Shown here: piece after piece, positions 49,273-49,849 of the stretch
Layout of the letters: each line of letters begins with the position of its first letter
How positions within the stretch are numbered: position 1 is the first letter of the stretch
Notes under the pieces: generated by a model
The model's database searches: none
Told to the model about the DNA's origin: nothing
Seen by the model: only the letters and a program-made list of their open reading frames with translations
DNA from: Candidatus Bathyarchaeota archaeon
GTDB taxonomy: Archaea; Thermoproteota; Bathyarchaeia; 40CM-2-53-6
Direction: 5' to 3'
Length of the DNA stretch: 49,849 nucleotides
NCBI GenBank assembly: GCA_005888635.1
Contig: VBAW01000024.1
Coordinates: 1-49,849, forward strand
Position numbers and translations under genes: made by a program

Positions 49273-49849
49273 ATGAGCATTGCTCAGGTCAAGCTCTACT
49301 GCACAAACTGTGGCATCAGGAGAACCTACCAGCCAGGGGAAGAGGTTCCAAAACTGTGCCCTCAGTGCCAGAGAGATTCCAGACCAAAGTATGCGTGGTT
49401 GAGAAGCAAGATTCCCTACATGCCTGCACTGGCATCTCTGAGTATTCTGTTCTCTTTGAGTTTCTATGACCTGTTTGTGGTAAGATCTAGGGAGAGCCCA
49501 TGGCTTCCTTACAACATCTTTGCGCTAATGTTCTTCAGTCTACCATGGATGGTTGTCACCTTGCTAAAGGATTGGCCAAAGCCCCCAAAAGGTCCTCACA
49601 TAGTCTCTGAGATTAAGTGGTCAAGACAGGATGCTTCTCCCCAAGAACTTGTAGGCGAGAAGATACTGGTGATCCTGGAAGGGCGTTATCCTAGGAAGAG
49701 ATTCGTCTCCACCATAGAGGGATACAGGCCCATCCTCATGGACCCAACGGAAGATGGGAGCTGGGAGAGTGACAGGCTCTATGTTCTGAGACCAGCACAA
49801 GATTCCATAGAGGCTGGCCCATTCCTCTTCCATCCAGATTGGGTACAAT
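49273..49849 (+). CDS. Zinc-ribbon plus two-helix membrane protein (partial, runs off right edge)
   Basis: The frame from ATG 49273 stays open to the window end (192 codons). It begins with a zinc ribbon YCTNCGIRRTYQ...LCPQCQ (two CxxC pairs), followed by two membrane helices (about residues 52-66 and 80-95), then a soluble domain with SPQELVGEKILVILEGRYPRKRF. No family recognised. Arg is almost always AGA or AGG, Pro often CCA, and CpG nearly absent (6 in about 590 bases), unlike all other genes here. TATA-like ATTAAGATAA (49218-49227) lies upstream. Together with the adjoining tRNA fragment this marks it as foreign DNA. Confidence 0.8.
   Translation, partial: MSIAQVKLYCTNCGIRRTYQPGEEVPKLCPQCQRDSRPKYAWLRSKIPYMPALASLSILFSLSFYDLFVVRSRESPWLPYNIFALMFFSLPWMVVTLLKDWPKPPKGPHIVSEIKWSRQDASPQELVGEKILVILEGRYPRKRFVSTIEGYRPILMDPTEDGSWESDRLYVLRPAQDSIEAGPFLFHPDWVQ

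Noticed and set aside
1-49849. CRISPR array
   Set aside because: I found no series of regularly spaced identical repeats of 24-40 bases, and no cas gene.
1-49849. Insertion sequences or transposases
   Set aside because: No DDE, HUH or serine-recombinase protein among the translated genes and no long terminal inverted repeats seen.

Overview
The window is about 50 kb of DNA of roughly 50% GC from a mesophilic archaeon, most likely of the TACK branch (soil Thaumarchaeota or Bathyarchaeia-like; I cannot fix the phylum without a search). The archaeal signs are a complete translation factor aIF1A, an archaeal RNase J-type nuclease, PadR and AbrB regulators, and many genes with a TATA-like box 20-32 nt in front of an ATG, GTG or TTG start, which implies leaderless or short-leader transcripts. 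Many other genes have a bacterial flavour (PanD, ChrB, DUF5519, NIPSNAP, MFS pumps), as expected for a soil archaeon with much lateral transfer.

Layout. 1-5 kb: the end of a beta-rich surface protein, small membrane proteins, a tandem GNAT acetyltransferase coupled to a C45-type acyltransferase, and a secreted CHRD protein. 5-10 kb: an orphan adenine methylase, a complete three-gene ABC-2 exporter with ATGA/TTGA overlaps, and an acetolactate-synthase-like enzyme. 10-19 kb: small membrane and ribbon-helix-helix proteins, a DUF4382 lipoprotein-like gene, an F420/flavin (LLM) oxidoreductase, a DUF59-PqqD fusion, a frameshifted methyltransferase, an AbrB gene behind a repeat-rich leader, an RNase J operon, a VTT membrane protein and a V4R protein. 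19-33 kb: PadR divergent from a threonine synthase, several conserved hypotheticals, an ArsB/SLC13 transporter, a peroxiredoxin, DUF72, a thioredoxin-like protein, aIF1A, an M3 peptidase, a methyltransferase and PanD. 33-44 kb: a ChrB-domain protein followed by a beta-propeller gene with no start codon, an FAD (malate:quinone-like) oxidoreductase, a frameshifted amino-acid permease, two MFS exporters, a large secreted sialidase-fold protein and a NIPSNAP protein.

44-49 kb is accessory DNA: a remnant membrane gene, a tight trio ending in a phage-type terminase large subunit, small membrane proteins, and a P-loop ATPase with a C-terminal membrane anchor whose start overlaps an unlisted 25-codon ORF. 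At 49120-49165 lies the 3' part only of a tRNA gene (leucine-like, minus strand), with no matching 5' half in the window. Exactly there CpG almost vanishes (6 in the last ~590 bases, against several per 60 bases before), and a new gene with a zinc ribbon and two membrane segments runs off the right edge. This is the best candidate for an integrated element whose left border is captured here and whose body lies to the right; a chimeric contig join is the main alternative.

Regulation visible in the DNA: TCGATAT-type operator elements occur both at the padR promoter and in front of the secreted sialidase-fold gene, suggesting a small PadR regulon; paired 14-bp direct repeats enclosed by an 8-bp inverted repeat precede the AbrB gene. 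Two genes have clean single-base frameshifts and one has lost its start codon, so the sequence contains either young pseudogenes or uncorrected sequencing errors.
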